The notes: generated by a model not told the origin, from the letters alone. A stretch of DNA of 64,000 bases from Spongisporangium articulatum (GCF_044465595.1 NZ_JBITLV010000008.1:124001-188000); one strand, 5' to 3'; counted from the stretch's first letter, positions 49,825 through 58,741 are shown. Numbers and translations: made by a program.

Positions 49825-50301
49825 TCAGGCCCTTCCCGTCGTGGCCAGGTTCTCGACCACGCCCCGCCAGCGTTCGGCCGAGGCGCTCAGCGCGACCCGG
49901 CGCTCGTCGTCCGCGCCCGGCACGACCGACAGGTCCAGGTGCAGGGCGTCCGGGAAGTCGTCGGCGACCAGGCCGCCCCACTCGATGCACGTGACGGAGG
50001 TGTCGAAGTACGCGTCGAAGCCCAGGTCGCGGAACTGCCGCAGGTCGTCGAGGCGATAGGTGTCCATGTGCACCAGGGGCCCGCGCGGCGTCTCGTAGAC
50101 GTTGGCCAGGGTGAAGGTCGGACTCGTCACCGGCCCGGTGTACCCGAGGGCCACGGCCAGGCCCTGCACGAACTGGGTCTTGCCGCTGGCCAGCTCGCCG
50201 GTGAGCAGCAGCACGTCGCCGGGTACGACGTCGGCGGCGATCCGCGCGGCCAGCGCGGTCGTCTCCGTCACGCCCCGGGTCGTGAGCACGGATTCGAACA
50301 T
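49825..50301 (-). CDS. tsaE: tRNA t6A biosynthesis ATPase TsaE
   Basis: A 158-residue P-loop ATPase: LLTGELASGKTQFVQGLAVALG (Walker A), SPTFTLANVYE, HMDTYRLDDLRQFRDLGFDAYF and CIEWGGL. It drives the TsaB-TsaD cycle. Good GAGGAGG ribosome-binding site. First gene of the t6A set, 22 bases after prmC in the same direction. Confidence 0.95.
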   Translation of the reverse strand: MFESVLTTRGVTETTALAARIAADVVPGDVLLLTGELASGKTQFVQGLAVALGYTGPVTSPTFTLANVYETPRGPLVHMDTYRLDDLRQFRDLGFDAYFDTSVTCIEWGGLVADDFPDALHLDLSVVPGADDERRVALSASAERWRGVVENLATTGRA

Positions 50302-50322
50302 GGACGCCTCCTCGGCTCGAGC

Positions 50323-51255
50323 CTACGGCGTTCCCGGCCCGCCCGAGGACCGGGCGACGGTAGGTGCGCGTCGCACGACGAGGGCCCGGTCGCGGCCGGT
50401 CAGGTCGACCTGGGTCACCGCGCCCTCCCACCCGGGGCCGCCGGCGATCGCGCGCGTCGCGGCGCCCTGGGCCTCGCCGTGCTCCATCACGAACAGGCCG
50501 CCCGGGCGCAGCAGGGCCGCCGCGGTCGCGACCACGGCCCGGGGCACCTCGAGACCGTCGGTGCCGCCGCCGTACAGCGCCAGGGCCGGGTCGTGGTCGC
50601 GGACCTCGGGTTCGACGGGTTCGGCGTCGGGCGGGATGTACGGCGGGTTGGCCGTGACGACGTCGGCCGCGCCGAGCAGGTCGACGACCGCGTCGACGCC
50701 GGTCGCGTCCCCCGCCCGGACGTCGACCCGCCCCTCGAGCCCCTCGTGCTCGGCCTCCAGCGCGGCCAGCGTGCGCCGGGCCCAGCCGACCGCCTCGGTC
50801 GACAGTTCCAGCGAAACCACCCGCGCGGTGGGCACTTCCACGGCGACCGCGAACGCGATCGCCCCCGAACCGCTGCACAGGTCGACGACCAAGGGGTCCC
50901 GCCCGGCCTCGACGAGCCGCCGGGCCTCCTCGATCGCCACTCCGGCGCTCAGCTCGGTCTCCGCCCGTGGAACGAAAACCCCGGGCCCGACGAGGATCTC
51001 GATGGTCCGGAAGGGCGCCGTACCGGTCAGGTGCTGCAGCGGCTCGCGCGCCGCCCGGCGCGCGGTGAGCTCGGCGAGCGAGGCCAGCCCGGCGTCGTCC
51101 AGCTGCTCGCGCAGCACGATCCGGCGAGCCAGGCCGGGCCGGTCGACGCCGAGCACGTGCGCGACCAGCAGGTGGGCGTCGGCCATCGGCGACGGGACGC
51201 CGGCCGCGGCCAGTTCCTTCTGCACCCCGGCGACCGCCTCGCCGAGCGTCACCAT
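50323..51255 (-). CDS. prmC: Release factor glutamine methyltransferase
   Basis: A 310-residue SAM enzyme that methylates the Gln of the GGQ loop in release factors. N-terminal helical domain with VPSPMADAHLLVAHVLG, SAM loop VVDLCSGSGAIAFA, and the catalytic VTANPPYIP. Encoded directly downstream of its substrate gene prfA, as in most bacteria. Confidence 0.95.
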   Translation of the reverse strand: MVTLGEAVAGVQKELAAAGVPSPMADAHLLVAHVLGVDRPGLARRIVLREQLDDAGLASLAELTARRAAREPLQHLTGTAPFRTIEILVGPGVFVPRAETELSAGVAIEEARRLVEAGRDPLVVDLCSGSGAIAFAVAVEVPTARVVSLELSTEAVGWARRTLAALEAEHEGLEGRVDVRAGDATGVDAVVDLLGAADVVTANPPYIPPDAEPVEPEVRDHDPALALYGGGTDGLEVPRAVVATAAALLRPGGLFVMEHGEAQGAATRAIAGGPGWEGAVTQVDLTGRDRALVVRRAPTVARSSGGPGTP

Positions 51256-51268
51256 CAGTGCGCCCCCA

Positions 51269-52351
51269 TCAGTCGGTGACCGACAGCTGGGCGGCCTCGT
51301 CGGCGTCGACGCAGGACTGGATCACCGGGTCGAGGTCACCGGCCAGCACCGCGTCGAGGTTGTAGGCCTTGAAACCCGTGCGGTGGTCGGCGATCCGGTT
51401 CTCCGGGAAGTTGTACGTCCGGATCCGTTCGGACCGGTCGACGGTCCGCACCTGCGAACGGCGGGCCTGGCTGGCCTCGGCCTCGGCGGCCTCCTGCGCG
51501 GCCGCGTGCAACCGGGCCCGCAGGATGCGCAGCGCCTGCTCCTTGTTCTGCAGCTGCGACTTCTCGTTCTGGCAGGACACGACGATCCCGGTCGGCAGGT
51601 GCGTGATCCGCACGGCGCTGTCGGTCGTGTTCACCGACTGCCCGCCCGGGCCGGACGAGCGGAACACGTCGATCCGCAGGTCGTTCGGGTCGATCTCGAC
51701 CTCGCCGGTCTCCTCGGGTTCCGGCAGCACGAGGACGCCCGCCGCCGACGTGTGGATGCGCCCCTGCGACTCGGTCACGGGCACCCGCTGAACCCGGTGC
51801 ACGCCCCCCTCGTACTTCAGCCGCGCGTAGACCCCCTCGCCGGGCGCCGGCGTCCCCTTGGCCTTCACCGCGAGCGAGACGTCCTTGTAGCCGCCGAGGT
51901 CGCTGTCGGTCGACTCGAGGATCTCGGTGCGCCAGCCGTGCTTCTCGGCGTAGCGCAGGTACATCCGCAGCAGGTCGCCGGCGAACAGGGCCGACTCCTC
52001 GCCGCCCTCGCCGGCCTTGATCTCGAGGATCACGTCGCGGTCGTCGTCGGGGTCGCGCGGGATGAGCAGGCGGCGCAACCGGGCCCGGGACTCGTCGAGG
52101 GACGCCTCGAGGCCGGGCAGCTCGACGGCGAACGAGTCGTCCTCGGCCGCCAGTTCCCGCGCGGCGTCGAGGTCCTCGGCGGCCGCGTGCCAGACGTCGT
52201 AGCCCTGCTTGACCGCGCCGAGCTCGGCGTAGCGGCGGCCCAGCTTGCGGGCCAGCCCGGCGTCGGCGTGCACCGACGGGTCGGCGAGCCGCTTCTCCAG
52301 CTCGTCGTGCTCGGCCAGCAGCGGCAGGACGGCGGCGGGCGCCTCCTCCAT
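51269..52351 (-). CDS. prfA: Peptide chain release factor 1
   Basis: A 360-residue RF1 recognising UAA/UAG. Domain 3 has FRSSGPGGQSVNTTDSAVRITHLPTG with GGQ; the codon-recognition segment lies near GRIHTSAAGVLV. In RF1 the tripeptide is PxT; here the region reads VPVTESQGRIHTS, giving Pro-Val-Thr as expected. ATG 52351 was chosen because GGGAGAAG precedes it; an upstream ATG lies inside a palindromic repeat and is rejected. Confidence 0.97.
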   Translation of the reverse strand: MEEAPAAVLPLLAEHDELEKRLADPSVHADAGLARKLGRRYAELGAVKQGYDVWHAAAEDLDAARELAAEDDSFAVELPGLEASLDESRARLRRLLIPRDPDDDRDVILEIKAGEGGEESALFAGDLLRMYLRYAEKHGWRTEILESTDSDLGGYKDVSLAVKAKGTPAPGEGVYARLKYEGGVHRVQRVPVTESQGRIHTSAAGVLVLPEPEETGEVEIDPNDLRIDVFRSSGPGGQSVNTTDSAVRITHLPTGIVVSCQNEKSQLQNKEQALRILRARLHAAAQEAAEAEASQARRSQVRTVDRSERIRTYNFPENRIADHRTGFKAYNLDAVLAGDLDPVIQSCVDADEAAQLSVTD

Positions 52352-52361
52352 CACTTCTCCC

Positions 52362-52446
52362 GTCGTGATCATGCAGAAACCTCGCGCCCGGCCGGCGCCG
52401 GATCGCCGCGGACGTGACCTGCGCGAGGTTTCTGCATGATCACGAC
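52362..52446. repeat. Long palindromic repeat, family B copy 1
   Basis: A perfect 26-bp inverted repeat: arm 52362-52387 beginning GTCGTGATCATGCAGAAA then CCTCGCGC, and its exact complement at 52421-52446, with a 33-base GC-rich loop. It lies between rpmE and prfA, after the rpmE terminator. The outer 18 bases are identical to the repeat at 61097-61183; the inner part is different. Confidence 0.92.
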
Positions 52447-52459
52447 CGGTGCAAAGCAG

Positions 52460-52502
52460 AGGCGCCGACCTGCCCGTCGGGTGACGGGCGCGGTCGGCGC
52501 CT
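52460..52502 (-). terminator. Two-part hairpin terminator of rpmE
   Basis: AGGCGCCGACC (52460-52470) pairs with GGTCGGCGCCT (52492-52502), and inside it GCCCGTC pairs with GACGGGC around a 4-base loop. On the minus strand CTCTGCTTTGC follows. It begins eight bases after the rpmE stop. Confidence 0.85.
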
Positions 52503-52510
52503 GCGTGAAG

Positions 52511-52726
52511 CTACTTGCCGGACTTCTTGCCGTAGCGCTGCTCGAACCGGGCCACGCGGCCACCGGTGTCGAGGATCTTCTGCTTGCCGGTGTAGAACGG
52601 GTGGCAGGCGCTGCAGACCTCGACCTTGATCTCGCCGCTGGTCGCCGTGCTACGGGTCGTGAACGTGGAGCCGCAGGTGCAGCTCACGGTGGTGTCCACG
52701 TACTCCGGGTGGATGTCGGTCTTCAT
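52511..52726 (-). CDS. rpmE: 50S ribosomal protein L31, zinc-binding form
   Basis: A 71-residue ribosomal protein. The zinc ligands are in VSCTCGSTF and VCSACHPFYTG, so this is the C+ form usually expressed under zinc-replete conditions. A Lys-rich end (YGKKSGK) contacts rRNA. ATG 52726 with GAGGAG upstream; the longer open frame adds an unrelated N-terminus. Bounded by terminators on both sides. Confidence 0.97.
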   Translation of the reverse strand: MKTDIHPEYVDTTVSCTCGSTFTTRSTATSGEIKVEVCSACHPFYTGKQKILDTGGRVARFEQRYGKKSGK

Positions 52727-52870
52727 TGCTCTCCTCGATCTCGCGGCCGCCGGGTCGTGCTGCGCGGACGCGCGCACGTGAACCGGAGCCATGGCCAGTG
52801 TGCCAGAGGGGGGTACGGCCTACATAACCCGGTGCCACCCCCGGCCATTCCCTCGCGGTATGCCTCGCCT

Positions 52871-52912
52871 GTGGGGGTGATTTCGACCGATCCGGTCCCG
52901 GATCACCCCCAC
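52871..52912 (-). terminator. Hairpin terminator of rho
   Basis: GTGGGGGTGAT (52871-52881) pairs exactly with 52902-52912; the 20-base loop can form a further GACC/GGTC stem. It lies 25 bases after the rho stop on the minus strand. Confidence 0.75.
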
Positions 52913-52937
52913 TGGCGGGGCATAGCGGCAAGAGAGG

Positions 52938-54878
52938 TCAGTCGTCGGCGCCCGGCGAGGTCTTCTGGACCTGCATCAGGAACTCCACGTTGCTGGCGCT
53001 CTTCTTGACCCGGTCCAGCAACAGTTCGATGGCCTGCTGCGGCTCGAGGGCACCCATGACCCGGCGGAGCCGGTAGATGACGCTCAGCTCCTCCTTGCCC
53101 ATCAGGATCTCCTCGCGGCGGGTGCTCGAGGCGTTCACGTCGACGGCCGGGAAGATCCGCTTGTCCGCCAGCTGGCGGCTCAGCCGGACCTCCATGTTCC
53201 CGGTGCCCTTGAACTCCTCGAAGATCACCTCGTCCATCTTCGAGCCGGTCTCGACCAGCGCCGTGGCGAGAATCGTCAGCGAGCCGCCGTTCTCGATGTT
53301 CCGGGCGGCGCCGAAGAACCGCTTCGGCGGGTACAGGGCCGAGGAGTCGACACCACCGGACAGGATGCGCCCGGACGCCGGGGCGGCCAGGTTGTACGCG
53401 CGGCCCAGGCGGGTGATCGAGTCGAGCAGGACGACGACGTCGTGCCCCAGCTCGACCAGCCGCTTCGCCCGCTCGATGGCCAGCTCGGCGACCGTGGTGT
53501 GGTCGTCGGCGGGACGGTCGAAGGTCGAGGCGATGACCTCACCCTTCACCGTGCGCTGCATGTCGGTGACCTCTTCGGGCCGCTCGTCGACCAGCACGAC
53601 CATCAGGTGGCACTCGGGGTTGTTGCGCGTGATCGCGTTGGCGATGGCCTGCAGGATCAGCGTCTTACCGGCCTTCGGCGGCGAGACGATCAGACCGCGC
53701 TGGCCCTTACCGATCGGCGCCACCAGGTCGATGATCCGGGTGCTGATGACGTTGGGCTCGGTCTCCAGACGCAGCCGCTCCTGCGGGTAGAGCGGGACCA
53801 GCTTGCCGAACTCGGCCCGGCCCTTCGCCTCCTCCGGCGTCGCCCCGTTGACGGTGTCCAGCCGGACCAGCGCGTTGAACTTCTGCCGCTGGTTCTGCTG
53901 CTCACCCTCGCGCGGCTGGCGCACGGCCCCGGTCACGGCGTCGCCCTTGCGCAGGCCGTACTTCTTCACCTGGCCGAGCGAGACGTAGACGTCGTTCGGG
54001 CCGGGCAGGTAGCCGGACGTGCGCAGGAAGGCGTAGCTGTCGAGCAGGTCGAGGATGCCCGCGACCGGCAGCAGGACGTCGTCCTCGCTGATCTCCGGCT
54101 CGTCGGCGCCCATCGGCGCACCCTCGCCGCCACGGCCGCGACGCTTGCGGTCGCGGTAGCGACCCCGCCGGCGCCGGCCGCGGCCGTCACCGTCGTCGTC
54201 ATCGTCGTCGTCCGGGCGGTTGTTGTCCGCGTTCCGGTTCTGGCCGTTCTGGTTGTTCTGGTTGCGCCCGTTCCGCTCGCCGCCTTCACGGTTGCCGCCC
54301 TCGCGGTTGCCGCCCTCGCGGTTGCCGTCCCGGTTGCGGTTGCGGTTGCGACCCTCGCGGGCCTGGCTGCCCTGCCCGTTCTGGCCGTTCTGCCGGGCGC
54401 CCTCGTCCGGCCCGTCGCCCTCGGCCGGAGTCGGCTCGGCGGCGGACGGGGCGGCGGACGGCGCGGCGGCCACGGCGGCGTCGGCGGCCTCGCCCGCGGT
54501 GTCGGGGGTCGTGACCACCTGCGGCGGGGTGTCCAGCGCGATCGCGGTCTGACCGGCCGGGACGTCGGACGTCTCGGCGACGGTCTCGGACGTCACGCTC
54601 GGCGTACCGGCGGCGGCCACGGCGCGGCGCGGACGGCGGGCGGGGGCCGGCTCGGCCGACGCGGACTCGGCTGGCGCGGACTCGGCGGACGCCAGGGGGG
54701 TGCCGCCGCCCTGGTGGACGCGGATGGCGTCGAGCAGCTCTGACTTGCGCATCCGTGCGGTGCCGGTGATACCCAGCTGGGACGCGACCGCCTGCAGCTG
54801 CGGCAGGCGGAGCGAGGAGAGATCGGCGCCCGCGGTGGCGGTGGCCTCGACGGCCGCGATCTCGGTGGTGTCTGTCAC
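52938..54878 (-). CDS. rho: Transcription termination factor Rho
   Basis: A 646-residue hexameric RNA translocase. Rho_N-like start (LSSLRLPQLQAVASQLGITGTARMRKSELLDAI), then an insertion of ~220 residues: Ala/Pro/Glu-rich, followed by an Asn/Gly/Arg tract of NREGG repeats, a run of seven Asp and an Arg-rich stretch. The cold-shock RNA-binding domain (GILDLLDSYAFLRTSGYLPGPNDVYVS) and ATPase (SPPKAGKTLILQAIA, VLLDSITRLGRAYN) follow. GTG 54878 has GGGGGAAG upstream. Such insertions are typical of actinobacterial Rho and add RNA affinity. Confidence 0.97.
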   Translation of the reverse strand: MTDTTEIAAVEATATAGADLSSLRLPQLQAVASQLGITGTARMRKSELLDAIRVHQGGGTPLASAESAPAESASAEPAPARRPRRAVAAAGTPSVTSETVAETSDVPAGQTAIALDTPPQVVTTPDTAGEAADAAVAAAPSAAPSAAEPTPAEGDGPDEGARQNGQNGQGSQAREGRNRNRNRDGNREGGNREGGNREGGERNGRNQNNQNGQNRNADNNRPDDDDDDDGDGRGRRRRGRYRDRKRRGRGGEGAPMGADEPEISEDDVLLPVAGILDLLDSYAFLRTSGYLPGPNDVYVSLGQVKKYGLRKGDAVTGAVRQPREGEQQNQRQKFNALVRLDTVNGATPEEAKGRAEFGKLVPLYPQERLRLETEPNVISTRIIDLVAPIGKGQRGLIVSPPKAGKTLILQAIANAITRNNPECHLMVVLVDERPEEVTDMQRTVKGEVIASTFDRPADDHTTVAELAIERAKRLVELGHDVVVLLDSITRLGRAYNLAAPASGRILSGGVDSSALYPPKRFFGAARNIENGGSLTILATALVETGSKMDEVIFEEFKGTGNMEVRLSRQLADKRIFPAVDVNASSTRREEILMGKEELSVIYRLRRVMGALEPQQAIELLLDRVKKSASNVEFLMQVQKTSPGADD

Positions 54879-55191
54879 GAAGGTTCTTCCCCCTCTATCG
54901 GCAGGGAATCGGTTCCGCTGCCCGTGGGTGAGGCATCCGGCCAGAGAGGCCGGACGACGAATGCCGGTCGGCCACGCACGAACGTGGCCTGGAGAGAATG
55001 AGCGGCTGCCCCTGAAGATCAGGAGCGCAGGGCGGGCGGCCTGGTAACTCAGGCCCTCCCAGCTGCTGCATACGTACTGTAACACCGGTCCCGCCGATTG
55101 ACGAAGGACCGGCCTTGTCGGGAATGCCCGGCGCGTCGCGGTGTGCCCGGGTTCGGCACCCTCGACCTTCCGGGCGGCAAGATCATCAGCC
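54879..55191 (-). promoter_or_regulatory. rho 5' leader with hairpins and candidate promoter
   Basis: 313 bases without a gene. Minus-strand TACAGT at 55080-55075 is a plausible -10, giving a leader of roughly 190 bases. Within it are TCCGGCC/GGCCGGA (54936-54954), GGCCACG/CGTGGCC (54970-54989) and GGCCT/AGGCC near 55040. rho is autoregulated by premature termination in several bacteria, and this structured leader may serve that. I see no conserved riboswitch. Confidence 0.45.
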
Positions 55192-56196
55192 CTATCGGCC
55201 GGTGAAGTCACCATCTGTAGCCAGGACCGCGCCCGAGCCGTCCACCCCGGTGCGCAGGGCCTGCCAGCGCACGCCGTGCGGGTCGGGTCCGGCCAGCGCG
55301 CTCTGGACGGCGTTCCAGGCCTCGTCGCCCGCCCCCAGAACCAGCACGCTGGGCCCGGCACCGGAGACGACGGCCGCCCCGCCCGCCGCCCGGACCCGGG
55401 CGATCAGGTCGGCGGTCGGGCGCATCGCCGGCGCCCGCTGGGTCTGGTGCAGCCGGTCCTCGGTGGCCTCCAGCAGCAGGCTGGGCTGCCGGGTCAGGGC
55501 CTGCACCAGCAGCGCGGCCCGGCCCGCGTTGAACGCGGCGTCGGCGTGCGGCACCTCGGCGGGCAGCATCGCCCGGGCCGTCTCGGTGGACAGTTCGGTC
55601 GTCGGCACGCAGACCACGGGCTCCAGGTCGGCGCGCACCTCGACCCGCTCCGCGCGCGGCCCGCCGGCCGGCAGCGAGGTGCTCGGCAGCACGGACTGCC
55701 AGGAGATCGTGCAGCCGCCGTACAGCGCCGCCGCCGCGTTGTCGGGATGCCCCTCGAACCGGGTGGCCAGCGCCAGCAGGCACTCGTCGTCCAGCCGCGT
55801 CGGGTCGGCGAGCAGCCCACGGGCGGCCATCAGACCGGCCACGACGGCGGCCGCCGACGAGCCCATCCCGCGCCCGTGCGGGATCACGTTCTCGCAGGTC
55901 AGGCGCAGGCCCGGCTGTCGCTCGGCCGGCAGCCCGGCCTGCGCCAGACCGGCCCGCACCGCGCGCACGACCAGGTGCCGCTCGTCGCGCGGGACGCCGT
56001 CCGCGCCCTCGCCCCTGACCTCGACCTCGACGCCCGGCGTGGGCAGCGCGGTCGCGGTGACGACGTCGTGCACACCGAGGGCCAGCCCGAGGCTGTCGAA
56101 GCCCGGGCCGAGGTTGGCGCTGGTCGCCGGTACCCGGACGGTGGCCACGGCCCCCGGCGCAAGCAGCTCCCCCGAGAGTTCGGCGTGAGCGGTCAT
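55192..56196 (-). CDS. thrB: Homoserine kinase
   Basis: A 334-residue GHMP kinase phosphorylating homoserine. Motifs: VRVPATSANLGPGFDSLGLAL, the ATP loop IPHGRGMGSSAAAVVAGL, and the C-terminal VVSGAGPSVLVL. Its ATG overlaps the thrC stop (ATGA). Third gene of the hom-thrC-thrB operon, followed by rho. Confidence 0.96.
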   Translation of the reverse strand: MTAHAELSGELLAPGAVATVRVPATSANLGPGFDSLGLALGVHDVVTATALPTPGVEVEVRGEGADGVPRDERHLVVRAVRAGLAQAGLPAERQPGLRLTCENVIPHGRGMGSSAAAVVAGLMAARGLLADPTRLDDECLLALATRFEGHPDNAAAALYGGCTISWQSVLPSTSLPAGGPRAERVEVRADLEPVVCVPTTELSTETARAMLPAEVPHADAAFNAGRAALLVQALTRQPSLLLEATEDRLHQTQRAPAMRPTADLIARVRAAGGAAVVSGAGPSVLVLGAGDEAWNAVQSALAGPDPHGVRWQALRTGVDGSGAVLATDGDFTGR

Positions 56197-57278
56197 GTCA
56201 GCCCCAGGGCGCCGGCCACCGACATCGCGTCGACCTGCACCCGGACCGGCTCGACGGTGCTGCCGTCGGCGTTCTGCAAGGCCCACTGGGGGTCCTTCAA
56301 CCCGTGCCCGGTGACGGTGCAGACCACGGTCTGCCCGGCGTCCAGCAGCCCGGCCTCGGCGCTCTTCAGCAGCCCGGCGACGCTCGCGGCGCTGGCGGGT
56401 TCGACGAACACGCCCTCCCGCGCGGACAGCCAGCGGTGGGCGGCGAGGATCTCGGTGTCGGTCACCGAGTCGATCTGCCCGCCCGACTCCTCGCGCGCCG
56501 CGAGGGCCTGCTTCCAGGACGCCGGGTTGCCGATCCGGATCGCGGTGGCGACGGTCTCGGGGTGGTCGACGGGGTGGCCCAGGACGATCGGCGCGGCGCC
56601 GGCGGCCTGGAAGCCCCACATGCGGGGCCGCTTCGTGGCCACGGGGGCCAGCCCGCCAGTCTCGACGGCGTACTCCCCGTAACCCTTCCAGTAGGCCGTG
56701 ATGTTCCCGGCGTTGCCGACCGGCAGGCAGTGGATGTCGGGGGCGTCGCCGAGGGCGTCGACGATCTCGAACGACGCCGTCTTCTGGCCCTCGATCCGGG
56801 CCGGGTTCACCGAGTTGACCAGCTCGACCGGGTACGCCTCGGCCAGCTTCTGCGCCAGCGTCAGGCAGTCGTCGAAGTTGCCGTCGACCTGCAGCAGGGT
56901 GGCGCCGTGGGCGATCGCCTGGCTGAGCTTGCCCATCGCGATCTTGCCGTCCGGCACCAGGACCGCGCAGGTCAGCCCGGCGGCGGTCGCGTAGGCGGCG
57001 GCGCTCGCGCTCGTGTTGCCGGTGCTGGCGCAGATCACGGCTTTGGCTCCGCCTGCGGCGGCCACGGTCATCGCCGTGGTCATGCCCCGGTCCTTGAACG
57101 AACCGGTCGGGTTCACGCCCTCACACTTCAGCCACACCTCGCAGCCGGTGCGGTCGCTGAGCGCGTGCGCGCGCACCAGCGGCGTGCCGCCCTCGCCCAG
57201 CGTCACCGCGCTGACCCCGGCCAGGAACGGGAGCCGTTCGCGGTACTCCTCGATCACCCCGCGCCACGGACGCGCCAT
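56193..57278 (-). CDS. thrC: Threonine synthase
   Basis: A 361-residue PLP enzyme converting phosphohomoserine to threonine. PLP Lys in NPTGSFKDRGMT, ASTGNTSASAAAYA, and the Gly-rich phosphate loop LPVGNAGNITAYWKGY. The short actinobacterial/plant-like class. Its ATG shares a base with the hom stop codon, giving tight coupling. Confidence 0.96.
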   Translation of the reverse strand: MARPWRGVIEEYRERLPFLAGVSAVTLGEGGTPLVRAHALSDRTGCEVWLKCEGVNPTGSFKDRGMTTAMTVAAAGGAKAVICASTGNTSASAAAYATAAGLTCAVLVPDGKIAMGKLSQAIAHGATLLQVDGNFDDCLTLAQKLAEAYPVELVNSVNPARIEGQKTASFEIVDALGDAPDIHCLPVGNAGNITAYWKGYGEYAVETGGLAPVATKRPRMWGFQAAGAAPIVLGHPVDHPETVATAIRIGNPASWKQALAAREESGGQIDSVTDTEILAAHRWLSAREGVFVEPASAASVAGLLKSAEAGLLDAGQTVVCTVTGHGLKDPQWALQNADGSTVEPVRVQVDAMSVAGALGLT

Positions 57279-58576
57279 CAGTGCTCTCCCTCCACCCGGG
57301 TGACCCCGGAGACGGCGCTGACGGCGCTCAGGCCGCCCAGCGCGGCCACGGTAGCGGCCAGCGCGGCGTCGGTCGCCGCATGCGTGACGATCACCAGCTC
57401 GGCACCCTCGCCGTCGGGCAGCTGTTGCTGCCGGACGGTCTCGATCGACACTTCGTTCTGCGCGAAAACCGTTGATACCTGGGCCAGTACGCCCGGCCGG
57501 TCCTCGACGTCGAGGCTCACGTGGTACCGGGTCACGACCTCACCCATCGGCCGGACCGGTAGCTGCGCGTAGGCCGACTCGCCCGGGCCGAGGCTGCCCG
57601 CGACCCGGTTGCGGGCCGCGGTGATCACGTCGCCCAGCACCGCGCTGGCGGTCGGCGCGCCGCCCGCGCCCTGGCCGTAGAACATCAACTCGCCGGCGGC
57701 GTCGGCCTCGACGAAGACGGCGTTGAACGCATCGCGGACGCCGGCCAGCGGGTGCGACTCGGGCAGCAGCGCCGGGTGCACGCGCACGCTCACCCGCTCG
57801 GTCCCGTCGGCGGCGGTGACCCGCTCACAGATGGCCAGCAGCTTGATCACCGCGCCCATCGCCTTCGCGGAGGCGACCGTCGAGGCGGTGACACCCGTGA
57901 TCCCCTCGCGGTAGACGTCGTCCACGCTGACCCGGGTGTGGAAGGCCAGGCTGGCCAGGATGGCCGCCTTGGACGCCGCGTCGAAGCCCTCCACGTCGGC
58001 GGTCGGGTCGGCCTCGGCGTAACCGAGGGCCTGGGCGGAGGCGACCGCGGCGTCGAACTCGGCACCCGTGCGGTGCATCTGGTCGAGCACGTAGTTCGTG
58101 GTGCCGTTCACGATGCCGAGGACCCGGTTGATCCGGTCGCCGGCCAGGCTCTCCCGCAGGGGACGCAGCAGCGGGATGCCACCCGCGACGCTGGCCTCGT
58201 AGTACAGGTCGACGCCCTGCTCGGCGGCCGCCGCGTACAGCCGCGGCCCGTCCTGGCCCAGCAGCGCCTTGTTGGCGGTCACCACCGAGGCACCGCTCGC
58301 CATCGCGTCGAGAATGAGGGTGCGGGCCGGCTCGATGCCGCCCATCAGCTCGACGACGACGTCGGCCCGCTTGACCAGCTCCTGGGCGTCCGTGGTGATC
58401 AGCCCGGGGTCGACCGCGAAGTTCCGCGGGGCGTCGGGGTTCCGCACCGCCACCCCGGCCAGCTGGACCGGCGCGCCGACCCGTTGAGCGAGCTCACCGG
58501 CGTGCTCGGTGAGCAGCCGCGCCACCTCCGAGCCGACCACCCCGCAGCCCAGCAGGGCCACCCGCACCGCGTCCAC
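57278..58576 (-). CDS. hom: Homoserine dehydrogenase
   Basis: A 432-residue enzyme reducing aspartate semialdehyde. Rossmann loop ALLGCGVVGSEVARLL, catalytic-domain region VSVAGGIPLLRPL-type ASVAGGIPLLRPLRESL and GTTNYVLDQM, then a C-terminal ACT domain (~350-432, SLDVEDRPGVLAQVSTVFAQNEVSIETVRQ) for threonine feedback. GTG 58576 is five bases after GGGGAG. First gene of the threonine operon. Confidence 0.96.
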   Translation of the reverse strand: MDAVRVALLGCGVVGSEVARLLTEHAGELAQRVGAPVQLAGVAVRNPDAPRNFAVDPGLITTDAQELVKRADVVVELMGGIEPARTLILDAMASGASVVTANKALLGQDGPRLYAAAAEQGVDLYYEASVAGGIPLLRPLRESLAGDRINRVLGIVNGTTNYVLDQMHRTGAEFDAAVASAQALGYAEADPTADVEGFDAASKAAILASLAFHTRVSVDDVYREGITGVTASTVASAKAMGAVIKLLAICERVTAADGTERVSVRVHPALLPESHPLAGVRDAFNAVFVEADAAGELMFYGQGAGGAPTASAVLGDVITAARNRVAGSLGPGESAYAQLPVRPMGEVVTRYHVSLDVEDRPGVLAQVSTVFAQNEVSIETVRQQQLPDGEGAELVIVTHAATDAALAATVAALGGLSAVSAVSGVTRVEGEH

Positions 58577-58674
58577 GACTACTCCCCAAGCTCTGGATCC
58601 AGACCGGGACCATGCTCCCACCTCCCGGGGCCCACCTTGTGCGACGGTCGTCACCCGTCCGGCGGAGAGCCTTG

Positions 58675-58741
58675 AAGATCACCGACGGGGCCCGGTACTG
58701 CGCAGTTCCGCTCGCAGAAACCGGGCAGAGCTCGTGATCTT
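58675..58741. repeat. Nested inverted repeat between hom and the response regulator
   Basis: AAGATCAC (58675-58682) pairs with GTGATCTT (58734-58741), and inside GCCCGGT (58690-58696) pairs with ACCGGGC (58720-58726), followed by the palindrome ACTGCGCAGT (58697-58706). It lies in a divergent promoter region, so it is more likely regulatory or a degenerate repeat than a terminator. Confidence 0.5.

Noticed and set aside
48226..51279. 1017-residue plus-strand open frame
   Set aside because: Antisense across five conserved genes (tsaD to prmC); composition is shadow-like.
52352..52372. prfA start at the ATG in the palindromic repeat
   Set aside because: The ATG at 52351 has GGGAGAAG and gives the usual RF1 N-terminus.
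52362..52446. Insertion sequence or MITE ends
   Set aside because: No transposase frame and no clear target-site duplication flanks the element; kept as a repeat of unknown origin.
54879..55361. Longer Rho beginning at 55361
   Set aside because: The extension overlaps thrB and lacks homology-like sequence; GTG 54878 has a good ribosome-binding site.
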